Source: Acanthamoeba sp. SK_2022b
Lineage: Eukaryota > Discosea > Longamoebia > Acanthamoebidae
Reading direction: 5' to 3'
DNA length: 38,170 bases
Assembly (NCBI GenBank): GCA_027943245.1
Contig: JANDJZ010000457.1
Coordinates: 1-38,170, forward strand
This document shows, one piece after another, positions 7,855 to 16,555 of the stretch. The notes below the pieces were generated by a model. It was not told the DNA's origin. It saw only the letters and a list, made by a program, of their open reading frames with translations, and did no database searches. The position numbers were made by a program, and so were the translations under genes. Position 1 is the first letter of the stretch. Each line of letters opens with the position of its first letter.

Positions 7855-8175
7855 TTACTTGATCTCCGCCTCGAAGGCCTTCAGAACCGTTTGGCCGATT
7901 TTCTCATCTTGGTCCCAGCTTCCTCCGCCAACGCCGAACGCCCCAACGAACTTACCATTCACGAAAAGCGGGTAGCCGCCCGCGAACAGCACCACATGCG
8001 CGTCTGCGGTGTTGATCCCATACAGCGGTTGGGACGGCTGCGTCAGTTTTGCCTCGCCCGACGGCATCCGCATCACGGCGGAGCTGTAGGCCTTGTTGGG
8101 CACGAGCACAGTGGTGACCAGCATCGCTTCGCCGTAGCGCTTAAAGTACAGCGGCCAGCCCTTCTCGTCTGAGAT
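7855..8175 (-). pseudogene. GlcG/HbpS (DUF336) haem-binding family fragment, N-terminus missing
   Basis: Family-like sequence begins near 8175 with ISDEKGWPLYFKRYGEAM and runs through PNKAYSSAVMRMPSG, PLYGIN, VLFAGGYPLFVNGKFVGAFGVGGGS to the stop. The family has about 140 residues; here the first 30-40 (the initial helix and strand) are absent. The frame stays open upstream but the sequence there no longer resembles the family and has no good start. The first ATG in frame, at 8124, would remove still more of the core. I therefore read this as a truncated remnant. A short expressed product from 8124 cannot be excluded. Confidence 0.65.
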
Positions 8176-8557
8176 AGCCCCCTGATTCCCCGGCCCCGTC
8201 CTAACGCTTATCTTTGAAGATAGGAACAGGACTGTGCATATGACTAGCCCTATGCGTGCGTTCTTCGATTGGCTTGTGAAGCAAGCACGCCTTTCTCAAT
8301 AGGCATCCGACCAGCTTGGAGCGGTCGGCGGCGGGGAAGAAGGCCCTCCAGCCGCGTCGTCAACCTCGAGGCGGTCAAACAGGTTGGGGCTTGCACTGAA
8401 GCACCGAACACCCGCGCCCAGTGCGCAAGGTTCTTACGACCCGACCGATCAGCACATGGTTTATGCAGCCCGAACTCAACAGCGTTGACCAAAAGCCGCA
8501 GAACCCTAATCTGCACTACTTCGAAGGCGTCGCGAGCTCAGGAGCACGACACACTGG
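8176..8557. other. No gene seen; one 14-bp palindrome
   Basis: No frame here has protein-like content with a credible start. TATCTTTGAAGATA at 8209-8222 is a perfect palindrome next to the broken end of the GlcG-like fragment; its role is unknown. A hipA-type partner for the regulator at 8558-8824 would be expected here and is not present. Confidence 0.6.
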
Positions 8558-8824
8558 TCACCACGGGTAGCCGCTACTGCCGTCGGTGGTTTGCGACGCA
8601 GCGGCGGGGCGCCGGAGCACCAACTCGACGCCCAGGACACTAAGGAGACGCAGTAGGCGATCAGCGCTGACGTTCGGGGCGTTCAGTTCTAGGTGAGATA
8701 GCTTTTGCTGCGTCAGCCCCATGCGTGCGGCCACGTCGTTTTGCGTCATTCCCGACTCCTTGCGGAAAGCCTGAAGGACAGCCGTTAGCTGGCCAGATGT
8801 CCGAATTGGAAATTCAGCTGCCAT
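8558..8824 (-). CDS. XRE-family (HipB-like) DNA-binding protein
   Basis: The 88-residue protein has a Cro/CI helix-turn-helix at about 12-66: LTAVLQAFRKESGMTQNDVA, ARMGLTQQKLSHLELN, VSADRLLRLLSVLGVELVL. The LGVELVLR ending is usual in HipB-type antitoxins. I choose the ATG at 8824 because AAGGA stands about 8 bp upstream; a longer frame to 8917 adds unlike sequence from the promoter. A 22-bp palindrome lies 47-68 bp before the start and is a natural binding site, suggesting autorepression. No HipA kinase gene follows, so it is an orphan regulator, or its partner has been lost. Confidence 0.8.
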   Translation of the reverse strand: MAAEFPIRTSGQLTAVLQAFRKESGMTQNDVAARMGLTQQKLSHLELNAPNVSADRLLRLLSVLGVELVLRRPAAASQTTDGSSGYPW

Positions 8825-8870
8825 GCCTAGTTCCTTGCCACTCTTTACTTGAATTTTTTGGTATTGACAT

Positions 8871-8892
8871 TTTACCAATATATATTGGTAAA
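8871..8892. promoter_or_regulatory. 22-bp perfect palindrome, probable operator of the HipB-like regulator
   Basis: The half site TTTACCAATAT is followed directly by its reverse complement, with no mismatch. It is AT-rich and lies just upstream of the regulator on the minus strand. HipB and similar XRE dimers bind such inverted repeats. A TTGACA on the plus strand at 8864-8869 touches it. Binding by this protein is inferred from position and symmetry. Confidence 0.65.
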
Positions 8893-9619
8893 CGTCAGCA
8901 CGAACAGCCCACGGCAAGAAGGAACCAGCACGTTCTCGCCGTTGAGACAGGCCACTCGGAGCAAGCCTCTACCTCGCTCGTGTAGTTCCCGGGTTGGGTG
9001 TCTGGCGCACCTTGTGATCGCGTAAGTTGCTGCTGTACTTCCCGCTATTGGCCGTCGATGTCCTCTGCGAAGAAGCCTTCTATCAGGCGCACTCCATCGA
9101 GGCGCGAAGCTCTCAAGCGCGATTTCTTGACGTGCCTGCAGGCCGCGCAGGGCACCGAGTCCGACTTGGTGCTGGCCAGGGGGATCGCAAGTTCGCCCTG
9201 TTGGAGGTCAGCCCCAGGATCAGCGTGGCGCGCAACACACGCAATTCTCAGAAAGGCCTCCTGTGTGCACGTGACCTCCCGAGAGGACATGGGCAAACGT
9301 GCGGAGGGGCGGACAGTCTATCATCAGCGCGCCGAATACCGGTCTGACTACAGTCAGCTCCATCGACGAAGGCAGCGACAGGGCCATGTTCCGTACCAAG
9401 GTCAAGTAAGTCACAGGCCCCATTCGCTGGGCAGGACGGTGACTTAGGGCCCCTCCTGAGCGTCCTTGCAGGAGACATCGCCTTGAAAGGCTGCGAGGCT
9501 GGCGACACGCTATCCACGAAAACTCCTTCAAGGGCAGGAGACGCTACTGGGAGTAGCTCTCCTCTACCCTTGCCTGAGCGTAGTCTTCAAAAGATGTAGG
9601 CAGGGATGAGGAAAGATTC
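8893..9619. other. No gene seen, about 730 bp
   Basis: Open frames occur on both strands but none has a convincing composition, start signal or recognisable motif. The sequence is GC-rich and looks like decayed or rearranged DNA between the regulator and the stress cluster. I see no tRNA, terminator or repeat. Confidence 0.5.
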
Positions 9620-10123
9620 CTACTTGCCTAGACTTTTCTGCAGGTCCTGGGCATGCTCACGATGGTTGACAAGGGCAGGCAGCGTTTTGGCAGCAAAAGC
9701 CTTGATCTGCGGATCGTCAGCGTTCTTGCTGGCCTTCTCAAAAAGTTTGATGTCCTTGCGATGGTCATCAATGCCCACTTCCCGGATGAACTCCTTGTCG
9801 AAATGCTTGGACTCGGCGACCTTGGCCAAGCGGTTTTTCTTTTCTGCAGGCAACTCAGAAGGCAGGACCGCGCTCTTGCTGGTAGCCAAAGCCTTTAGTT
9901 CATCGTTCGCTGAGGAATGGTCCTTGACCAACATTTCGCCAAAGGCCCTGACATCAGATGAGTTCGCCTTTTCTTGGGCTAAACGTCCTGCCTCCACTTC
10001 ATAAAGACCACCAACTGCAGCCTTGTTCAGGAACTCTTGGTCCTTCTTGCTGACTTGGGCGTTCGCACCGACGGAAAGGGCCAAACCAAGAATTGCGGCC
10101 ACCATCACAGATACCTTTTTCAT
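9620..10123 (-). CDS. DUF4142 exported protein
   Basis: The 167-residue protein starts with a Sec signal (MKKVSVMVAAILGLALSVGANA, cleavage near 22) and continues with the DUF4142 four-helix pattern: DQEFLNKAAVGGLYEVEAGRLA, VRAFGEMLVKDHSSANDELKAL, FDKEFIREVGIDDHRKDIKLFEKA, then KTLPALVNHREHAQDL. The conserved His/Asp/Glu residues give a ferritin-like helix bundle in known structures. The start at 10123 has a strong AAGGAGTG; an upstream ATG at 10171 lacks one. It acts in the periplasm. Family members are common in stress-tolerance clusters, with no agreed activity. Confidence 0.88.
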   Translation of the reverse strand: MKKVSVMVAAILGLALSVGANAQVSKKDQEFLNKAAVGGLYEVEAGRLAQEKANSSDVRAFGEMLVKDHSSANDELKALATSKSAVLPSELPAEKKNRLAKVAESKHFDKEFIREVGIDDHRKDIKLFEKASKNADDPQIKAFAAKTLPALVNHREHAQDLQKSLGK

Positions 10124-10195
10124 ACTCACTCCTTTCAATATATGTATGGCAAGAAGTTCTGCCACACTCACTGATAAACGGATCCTTAACCAACA

Positions 10196-10540
10196 TTACC
10201 GTTTTTCGTCATTCTTTTCCTTCCGCCAACTGGCGAAATCTTCGTTCTTATTCTCCGACGTATCTCCCCGCGTACGTTCGTTCTGCGCTGGGTCTTCGCT
10301 GTGAGAATGGTCAATTTTTCCTGCTTGCTTACTCAGAGAAGCATTCCTGGCGCCCCCAAAGCTACTGGGGCTGCCCGAAAAATAATCCCCACCTCTATTT
10401 TTCGGATCCGGCTCGTTTCTGACGTTTCTGGGCTCACCAATATTTCCGACAGAAGCTTTGTAGTTCGTCCTGCCATCAGACCCTTCTTTCATATATCTAG
10501 CATGCTCTTCGGCAGACGGGGGAGTTTTCATTTTGGTCAT
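10196..10540 (-). CDS. Hypothetical hydrophilic, probably disordered protein
   Basis: The 114-residue product is rich in Asn, Ser, Asp, Glu, Lys, Arg and Gly, with almost no hydrophobic stretch (MTKMKTPPSAEEHARYMKEG, then GNIGEPRNVRNEPDPKNRGG, ending WRKEKNDEKR). This is hydrophilin-like in composition, which would fit the stress genes around it, but I do not recognise a family. ATGs at 10540 and 10531 are both possible; the frame is open to 10582. The Shine-Dalgarno is weak. It lies 72 bp upstream of the DUF4142 gene on the same strand. Confidence 0.5.
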   Translation of the reverse strand: MTKMKTPPSAEEHARYMKEGSDGRTNYKASVGNIGEPRNVRNEPDPKNRGGDYFSGSPSSFGGARNASLSKQAGKIDHSHSEDPAQNERTRGDTSENKNEDFASWRKEKNDEKR

Positions 10541-10905
10541 ATCAAATTCCGATCCAACTTTGTAAAAAATCAATAGGCACAATTTTTTGCACTATAAGAT
10601 ATTTCCCTGTATGGTTGTCTTTCGTGCGAAACGCTTATTTACTGCGCACAGTCCATAAGCCTTGGAAAAATCGTCAATACTGATATGATGCTCCTTTCTT
10701 ATCTGGCCGTCTCTGATTCGCCAAATATTTACACTCCCATCCAGGCTCTGAAAAATCTTCAGATTCCCAGCTGAAATTGACCGAATATCGAAGTCGAATC
10801 AATTGCAATACGCTTTATCGTCTCGGCTTGCTTGCGATTCAATATTCCGTCAGGGCGGCTGCCCATAGATCGCACATGACCTCCTTTCACGGACTCATAA
10901 GAATC
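10541..10905. other. Intergenic, AT-rich, no gene seen
   Basis: This stretch separates the S9 peptidase (minus, ending at 10906) from the hydrophilic protein. It must hold the promoter of the latter. I see AT-rich tracts around 10580-10610 and 10720-10760 but no site I can name, and no convincing reading frame. Confidence 0.45.
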
Positions 10906-12891
10906 TCAACTCCTATTTTCTATACAACTTTCAAGCCATTCACATATTCTTTGAAGCGCGTCAACGCGATGCGAAGGCCGCCCTGAGACAGAAAATGAAT
11001 GATCAGCTCCAGGGTAGAGAACCATTTCCGTCTTAACGTTTCCAGCACAGGCCAATTTCACATAAAGCTCTTCCGTCTGTGACTTTGGACAACGCTCGTC
11101 TTCCATACCCTGTATGAATAGCGTGGGAGCTCTCACGTTATCCATAAGAAACGTTGGCGACAATCGATACGCAAGCTGGTGGAACTCAATCTTCTTCGCA
11201 TCTATGGAGTAGGTGTCAGAATAATACCCACCGTCGGAAGTACCAAAATGAGACTCGATATTCCCGACCGGGGCGCACACAACAGCAGCGCTAATCCATT
11301 CACACTTTCCAATGCTATAGGCTGCCATGAAACCTCCATAGGAGGTTCCACTGACCGCGATGCTGTCGCCAACTACCCCCTCAATCTGCAGCTGCTTCAC
11401 GATGGCCAGATGCTGCGGCAAATCAAGTTCACCCCATTTGCCGCGCAGCCTGTCCGAGAACTTTCTGCCATAACTGCATGATCCAACCGTGTTGGCTGAC
11501 AATATCGTCCAACCAGCGCAGGCTAATATCTGCCAATAGGAATGGGCGGAAAACCTCAAATCTACGTAGCTTGCCGGCCCGCCATGGAAGTCAACAAGCA
11601 GCGGCCCCTTCGTTTTTCTTTTTCTCTCGATACCGCCTTGCAGTTGCAACACCCAGCCGTCTATATCCTCCGTTCCGCCATCGCCGTCAGGCGCGCAAAA
11701 GCTCCTATACATCACAGCCAGCTTGTCTCTTTCATTCCACCAAGCATTGAAGCTGCTGATTTTCTGCTCTTGCTCCCCGCCGATTGCCTTGTAATAGACT
11801 TCCTGCGGGCTTGCCGGATCTTCTGCCGTGTACACAAACCCATCCCCTAGGGCCAATGAATCCAGATGACGGTTGCCTTTGGCAATCACTTTGCATTGCC
11901 CCTCCGGCACCGAGATCAAAGCGGCGGACTGCACACCCTCGCGCGCCTGTATGAAACCGACCGAATTACCACTTCGGGTCCAGCACAGGTCTCCGGGAAC
12001 CACCTCCAAGGATTCGGAGCCCAGCCCTTTGACCTCTTTGGTTTCCAGATCTATCAACCAGAGCCTACACTGGGGATCACCTGAATTCAGGGAGCCCGTA
12101 AAGACTATCCATCGGCCATCGGGCGACCAGCTGGGTGATGAACTGTTGGCCTGGTCAAAGGACATGCGCTCAGCCCTGCGCACGTTGTCGTTCTCGACAT
12201 CCAGCACCCAAATATCCGTACAGTGATATTCATTGGGTTTTTCTCGGGTTCTGGAAATGCATATTTTCTTTCCATCCGGGCTCCACGCCGCACTGCGGAC
12301 CTCGTAATCTCCGGAAGTGATCTGAGTCGTCTGCCCATCGTTCACATCGACGACGAACAGGTGACTGCGGGTGTCGAGGATGTAGCCTGTTCCGTTGAGC
12401 TTGTAAGGAAGCCTCCAGCACAGCTTCGGAGAATCTGGATCTGGCGCCTTGGCCTTGGCCCCGTCGTCCCGGACGCATCCTTCGTGACGCTGGTTGGGGT
12501 CAACGGTGACATTGCCTATCACCAGCAGCCTGTCCCCGGTGGGGCTCCAGCGCGTATCCGAAGCGCCGCGCGCAAGGCTAGTGAGTTGGCGAGGCTCTCC
12601 ACCATTGCAAGGCAGGAGATAGACCTGGGACGAACCTTGGTTCCGGTTGGACAGATAAGCGATCTGGGAAGCATCGGGGGACCATCGAGGCCCGCTGTCA
12701 AGACTCGATCCCCAGGTAAGCTGTCTGGGCTCTTCGCCCACCGGGGAAATCAACCATAGACACGAAAAATACTCATCCTTTTCCCGGTCGGCTCCTTTCA
12801 CGGAGCAGACAACTTGGTTCTCCGCGGAAACATCAAGTCCGGAAACAACTCTTTCAAGATACACATCTTCCGGAGTAAAGGACTGGGTCAT
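10906..12891 (-). CDS. S9-family (prolyl oligopeptidase/acyl-peptidase type) serine peptidase
   Basis: The 661-residue protein has an N-terminal beta-propeller with WD40-like repeats (WSPDASQIAYLSNR, WSPTGDRLLVIG, WSPDGKKICISR, WSPDGRWIVFTG; residues 70-265) and a C-terminal alpha/beta-hydrolase domain from about 415. The triad is S517 in GTSYGG, D598 in GMEDERCP and H631 in PGADHSF. HGGPA (436-440) forms the oxyanion region. There is no signal peptide, so it is cytoplasmic. It should cleave short peptides, as the propeller excludes proteins. The start at 12891 has TAGGAG upstream; an ATG at 12930 does not. The RHEGCVRDDG insert at 135-145 is usual for bacterial members. Confidence 0.93.
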   Translation of the reverse strand: MTQSFTPEDVYLERVVSGLDVSAENQVVCSVKGADREKDEYFSCLWLISPVGEEPRQLTWGSSLDSGPRWSPDASQIAYLSNRNQGSSQVYLLPCNGGEPRQLTSLARGASDTRWSPTGDRLLVIGNVTVDPNQRHEGCVRDDGAKAKAPDPDSPKLCWRLPYKLNGTGYILDTRSHLFVVDVNDGQTTQITSGDYEVRSAAWSPDGKKICISRTREKPNEYHCTDIWVLDVENDNVRRAERMSFDQANSSSPSWSPDGRWIVFTGSLNSGDPQCRLWLIDLETKEVKGLGSESLEVVPGDLCWTRSGNSVGFIQAREGVQSAALISVPEGQCKVIAKGNRHLDSLALGDGFVYTAEDPASPQEVYYKAIGGEQEQKISSFNAWWNERDKLAVMYRSFCAPDGDGGTEDIDGWVLQLQGGIERKRKTKGPLLVDFHGGPASYVDLRFSAHSYWQILACAGWTILSANTVGSCSYGRKFSDRLRGKWGELDLPQHLAIVKQLQIEGVVGDSIAVSGTSYGGFMAAYSIGKCEWISAAVVCAPVGNIESHFGTSDGGYYSDTYSIDAKKIEFHQLAYRLSPTFLMDNVRAPTLFIQGMEDERCPKSQTEELYVKLACAGNVKTEMVLYPGADHSFSVSGRPSHRVDALQRICEWLESCIENRS

Positions 12892-12955
12892 GAAGGCTCC
12901 TACTAGGTTGAAAAGTGCTTGGCATATCAAAAGCCCCGCAAGGCATTAAAGCTAC

Positions 12956-13060
12956 TCATTGCCTCTGATGGACTTGTCGTGTATTTCTCGGATTTTCCTG
13001 CAACGCCCCGGAATAAAATCCCAGACCATGATTCATGTTCTTGCGGTTTTGCTTTGACAT
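12956..13060 (-). CDS. Candidate small protein, 34 residues
   Basis: This short frame has a very good start signal: TAGGAG, a 7-bp spacer with TGGATT, then ATG at 13060. The product (MSKQNRKNMNHGLGFYSGAL, then 14 more polar residues) is basic and hydrophilic with Gly in the middle. No family is recognised. It sits between the dehydrogenase and the S9 peptidase, on their strand. The only other frame here, 60 codons on the same strand, lacks a ribosome-binding site. The call rests on the start signal alone. Confidence 0.4.
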   Translation of the reverse strand: MSKQNRKNMNHGLGFYSGALQENPRNTRQVHQRQ

Positions 13061-13189
13061 AATCCACTCCTAGAGATTTCGGAAAAATCAAAAAGCGAGA
13101 TGCACTCACAACCTTTGCGAATAATCTGCATAGGCAGAGTTACCCTGTCCGGCGAACTCTGTATTTCATTCGTGTTGTCATTGAACAGA

Positions 13190-14353
13190 CTAAGGAGTTA
13201 GTACCACCTTGCGACAAGATTCTTCCTGCTTTTCGAATATTTCATAACCTTTGACAATCTCGCTCAAGTCCATGCGATGCGAGATAATTACTTCAGGCTT
13301 CATCAATCCGTTAGCAATGTGATCAAGCAGATCGGGGAGGTATTTCTGAACATGCGTCTGCCCCATCTCAAAGCACAGCCCCTTGTCAAAGGCATCTCCA
13401 AAAAGAAAGCCGTGGATGAAGCCCGCATAAACGCCGGGAACGCTGACCACACCGCCGCGTCGGGTAGCCGCAATGCACTGGCGCAGTGCCTTCCCGCTGG
13501 AGCCCTCGATTTTCAGAGTGGTGAGTACGGTCTCCACGGCGCTTCCCTTGGCCTCAAAGCCCACAGCGTCAATCGTGGCATCCACGCCTCGGTGGTGGGT
13601 ATTTTCAAGAATAAATTCGGCAGGATCATCAATATCCGAAAAATTGATAGGTATCACGCCATATGTTTGTTTTGCAAATTCCAGACGGTCAACGTTATCG
13701 TCCACCATGAAAATCGTTTCAGCCCCCAGGAAGCGCGCACATAGTGCGCTCATCAACCCTACAGGTCCAGCACCAAATATAGCTACCGTGGACCCCTTGG
13801 AGATACGGGCATTGAGTGCCGCCTGATAACCGGTAGGCAAGATATCCGACAGAAAAAGCACCTGATCATCACCCAAAAAATCCGGTATCAGAATTGGCCC
13901 AGCGTTGGCCCGAGGAACTCGAGCATATTCCGCCTGTCCACCCGAGTACCCGCCGTACAGGTGGCTGTAGCCAAACAGTCCAGCTCCAGGCCTTGCAGAC
14001 TTTTTGTTGATAATGGCCCCGCGCCCCGAATTGGTTTCTTCGCAAGCAGCAAAAAGTGATCTATTACAGAAAAAACATTCGCCACAAGCAATGACGAACG
14101 GCACGACTACCCTATCTCCCTTTTTCAGGTGCTTTACACCTCTTCCTGCTTCCTCGATCACCCCCATGAATTCATGTCCCAGAATATCACCGGTCTCCAT
14201 TTCAGGAATCTTTCCACGATAGATATGAAGGTCTGAGCCGCATATAGCAGTAGCAGTTACCTTGATGATGATGTCCTCCTCATCTTGCAGTTGAGGATCT
14301 GCCACCGTTTCGTAACGAACATCCTTGGAACCGTGGTAGGTAAGTGCCTTCAT
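13190..14353 (-). CDS. Zn-dependent alcohol/formaldehyde dehydrogenase, MDR family
   Basis: The 387-residue protein is a medium-chain dehydrogenase. Catalytic zinc ligands are C38 (AICGSDLH) and H60-E61 (GHEFMG). Structural zinc is held by C90, C93, C96 and C104. The nucleotide-binding loop is GAGPVG at 194-199, followed by an acidic end of strand two (MVDDN), which favours NAD. The long [26 protein letters not shown] insert and the 387-residue length resemble the glutathione-independent formaldehyde dehydrogenase branch, so an aldehyde or alcohol is the likely substrate. The ATG at 14353 has CGGAG upstream. Such genes recur in stress clusters with catalases. Confidence 0.9.
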   Translation of the reverse strand: MKALTYHGSKDVRYETVADPQLQDEEDIIIKVTATAICGSDLHIYRGKIPEMETGDILGHEFMGVIEEAGRGVKHLKKGDRVVVPFVIACGECFFCNRSLFAACEETNSGRGAIINKKSARPGAGLFGYSHLYGGYSGGQAEYARVPRANAGPILIPDFLGDDQVLFLSDILPTGYQAALNARISKGSTVAIFGAGPVGLMSALCARFLGAETIFMVDDNVDRLEFAKQTYGVIPINFSDIDDPAEFILENTHHRGVDATIDAVGFEAKGSAVETVLTTLKIEGSSGKALRQCIAATRRGGVVSVPGVYAGFIHGFLFGDAFDKGLCFEMGQTHVQKYLPDLLDHIANGLMKPEVIISHRMDLSEIVKGYEIFEKQEESCRKVVLTP

Positions 14354-14904
14354 CAGAATCTCCGTCGTTAGATTAACTGCCACTGAAATTGAGTTTCAAC
14401 CTCAAGTGGTGGGGCAATTTTTGTGCCCGCAATGTCAGGCGAGTAGAACCCTACTGCCGAGCTTGCAGCAAGACTCGCGCGCCAGAAGAACGGCTGCGGA
14501 ACTGTAGGCATTTGCCGCACGGACCCTGATTCAGACCTCCCCATGCATTTATCGGGATAGTGCCTAAGCTGCGACAGTCCAACAATTACAGAAAGATGTA
14601 CAAAGTGCATCCTCAGCTGGAGAATCCAATAGCGCAACTGGAAATCCTGTGGTCTATCGCTTGAGCTGTTGACAGCCATCTCGTGATGTCTTGCCGAGGT
14701 ACTGAGGAATATTTTCGAGCTTTGACAGAATTGAGCAATTTCTCTGAGATCTTAGAATTTCTCTATCACCTCAATGTCGTAGGCAGGTCTTAAGCTTGCA
14801 CCGATTTGTTAATAATGGCAACAGTTGAAATAAATTGGGCACCGGTGAAACTTTCTCATCCAAATGAATGAGAATTTTTATTCTTGATACCTTAAGGGGG
14901 CAGC
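14354..14904. other. Divergent intergenic region, about 550 bp
   Basis: It separates the dehydrogenase (minus) from the receiver protein (plus) and should hold both promoters. I see no gene. The right part is AT-rich and contains the hairpin noted at 14853-14879. No operator can be assigned. Confidence 0.5.
14853..14879 (+). terminator. Terminator-like hairpin in the leader of the receiver gene
   Basis: TTCTCAT (14853-14859) pairs with ATGAGAA (14868-14874) and five T follow at once. The stem is short and AT-rich, so it is weak. It stands 26 bp before the GTG of the receiver gene, so it could end upstream transcription, attenuate this gene, or simply be an inverted-repeat operator. Confidence 0.35.
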
Positions 14905-15342
14905 GTGCAAAATCAACCCGACACGAATGCAACGGATGAGGATCTAGGAGCGCTCCCCCTTTACGGCATGCGCATCTTGGTTGTGGATGATGACTCCGAT
15001 ATCGCTGAGACGATGGCAGCACTGTTGGAAATGGACGGCGCCGAGGCTTCGCCATGCACCAGTGCAAGAGAAGCCTTGAAAAAACTTGCGCAGGGTTCCT
15101 GGAACGTTGTCCTCTTGGACATTGGGATGCCTGAAATGGACGGAGTGGAGGTGGCCCAAGTAATTCGAGACTCAGCGCTAGGCGCGCGCCTTTTTATCGT
15201 GGCCATTACGGGACATAGCCAGGCACAGATGCGGTGCCGCATAGCTGAGACAGAGTTCGATCTGATTTTTACCAAGCCAGCTGATCCAGAACATCTGTGT
15301 CGAGCACTTGGAGCTTGGTGGAACGCTCCTGCAAAGGTGTAA
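14905..15342 (+). CDS. Single-domain response regulator (receiver only)
   Basis: The 145-residue protein is a CheY-like receiver from about residue 22: acidic pair D28-D29 (LVVDDD), phosphorylated D72 (LLDIGMPEMDG), T102 (AITGHS) and K124 (FTKPAD). There is no output domain, so it must act by binding a partner, for example a hybrid kinase or phosphotransfer chain not present here. GTG at 14905 follows AAGGGGG; an internal ATG at 14968 would still keep the whole receiver. It is followed at once by another plus-strand gene, probably in the same transcript. Confidence 0.92.
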   Translation: MQNQPDTNATDEDLGALPLYGMRILVVDDDSDIAETMAALLEMDGAEASPCTSAREALKKLAQGSWNVVLLDIGMPEMDGVEVAQVIRDSALGARLFIVAITGHSQAQMRCRIAETEFDLIFTKPADPEHLCRALGAWWNAPAKV

Positions 15343-15411
15343 TGGATGCTGGACCGATTCGATAATATTTCGCATGCACAGGAGCGAAAGTTACGGTTAA
15401 CGGAGAGCAAT

Positions 15412-15834
15412 ATGAATGTTTACCAAACCCACGCCAAGAAAAATGCCAACTTGGCTGCTGCCCTTGAAGGGATGTCTTATCTTCCGCCCGGGGATGCACG
15501 TCCATCTCGTGACTATGTTGAGGGTCTCCCGAGTCCCGACTGCGAAATCGAAGTGGTCTTGCGAAATGCTCATAGCCTAGGCTCTGAGGAACTCAAAGCT
15601 GCTGAGCATGCTTTCAAGACAGCCATGTTGACCATCTTTGGCGGTACCTATGGGCTCTATGACGGGTATGTCGCCAGTTTGGGATGTACAGAAAGCGCCA
15701 AGGATTGGCGTGCCAAGACTGCGCTTGCACATGCAAAAGTCCAAGAGGTCATCGCGCATGAATCTGGTGAGGCATTGAGGCTCGGTCAAGCTGGAGGCGC
15801 ATTTTTCCAAATAACAATCACGCACAAGATGTAG
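15412..15834 (+). CDS. Hypothetical protein, 140 residues
   Basis: The family is not recognised. The ATG at 15412 has GGAGAG 5 bp upstream, better than the frame's first ATG at 15346. The protein has a polar N-terminus, an acidic strand-like stretch (DCEIEVVLRNAHSLG), a helix (EELKAAEHAFKTAMLTIFGGTYGLYDGYVASLG) and a C-terminal strand (AFFQITITHKM). It has one Cys pair candidate at best and no membrane segment. It lies 69 bp after the receiver gene and may work with it. Confidence 0.65.
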   Translation: MNVYQTHAKKNANLAAALEGMSYLPPGDARPSRDYVEGLPSPDCEIEVVLRNAHSLGSEELKAAEHAFKTAMLTIFGGTYGLYDGYVASLGCTESAKDWRAKTALAHAKVQEVIAHESGEALRLGQAGGAFFQITITHKM

Positions 15835-15956
15835 TTGACCTCTACACTGGTATGGCAAGGTTTTCCGCTGCTTCATCAGTGTCTGTACATGCTATCGCTT
15901 GCCGCGGTTCAGCGTGAGATATGGCAAGCTTCGCTATTGCATAAAGGATCAGGTCT

Positions 15957-16547
15957 TTAATCATCCCTCTCCATCCGCCCAGTTGATGCTCTTACAGAAC
16001 ACTTGAATGACTGGCGAAGATGCCGCAAAGCAAATGCTTTTCTTGAAGGATTTTCAGCTGCCGTACAATCGCTCGGCACCCACACGCTATATCCTGACAT
16101 CCGTGCATCGGTGGCAGAAAGCATGACACACATATCGGTGGCAAATCCCACGATGATCAATTTCTCCGCTTCCATGCGATCGAGGAGATGCTGAAGCGGA
16201 GTGGAATGAAATGCCGAATGCTGGGGTTTCAATATCACGAGATCTGTCTCACTGGGGGCGAGAGTCCGCGCTATCTCGCCACGAGGTCCAGGCAACCCCA
16301 TGCATTCGACAAGAATATCAGAAAACTCGCTCTGCCAAGTTCCATAGTTGTCATTAGCATAAATTGCCGGAATATTACGACTTTTAAGCTTGGCTTTAAG
16401 CTTCGAGATCCTGGATGCCGCTCGTACTGCCTCGCGAACCAAACCGCCGGCATTCGGGAATTTAAATGGGTTGATTACATCAACCAGCAACAGAACCACC
16501 GGACTACGAGGCACGTCGGTAGGCTTTAAAACCTGACTACGCGGCAT
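15957..16547 (-). CDS. Isochorismatase-like cysteine hydrolase
   Basis: The 196-residue protein has the isochorismatase fold with the triad D23 (LLVDVINPF), K107 (VILKPQHSAF) and C140 (GFATDMCVM, with a preceding cis-peptide-type VGFATD). Family members hydrolyse isochorismate, nicotinamide, ureidoacrylate or similar amides; the substrate here cannot be told. No signal peptide is seen. The gene begins 8 bp after the ferritin-like gene ends, so the two form an operon. The C-terminal 20 residues are basic and unlike the fold. Confidence 0.9.
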   Translation of the reverse strand: MPRSQVLKPTDVPRSPVVLLLVDVINPFKFPNAGGLVREAVRAASRISKLKAKLKSRNIPAIYANDNYGTWQSEFSDILVECMGLPGPRGEIARTLAPSETDLVILKPQHSAFHSTPLQHLLDRMEAEKLIIVGFATDMCVMLSATDARMSGYSVWVPSDCTAAENPSRKAFALRHLRQSFKCSVRASTGRMERDD

Positions 16548-16555
16548 TTTGGTCG

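Noticed and set aside
8269..8643. 124-codon plus-strand gene
   Set aside because: It overlaps the HipB-like gene antisense and has no start signal or recognisable content.
12927..13109. 60-codon minus-strand gene
   Set aside because: No ribosome-binding site, while a shorter frame over the same bases has a strong one.
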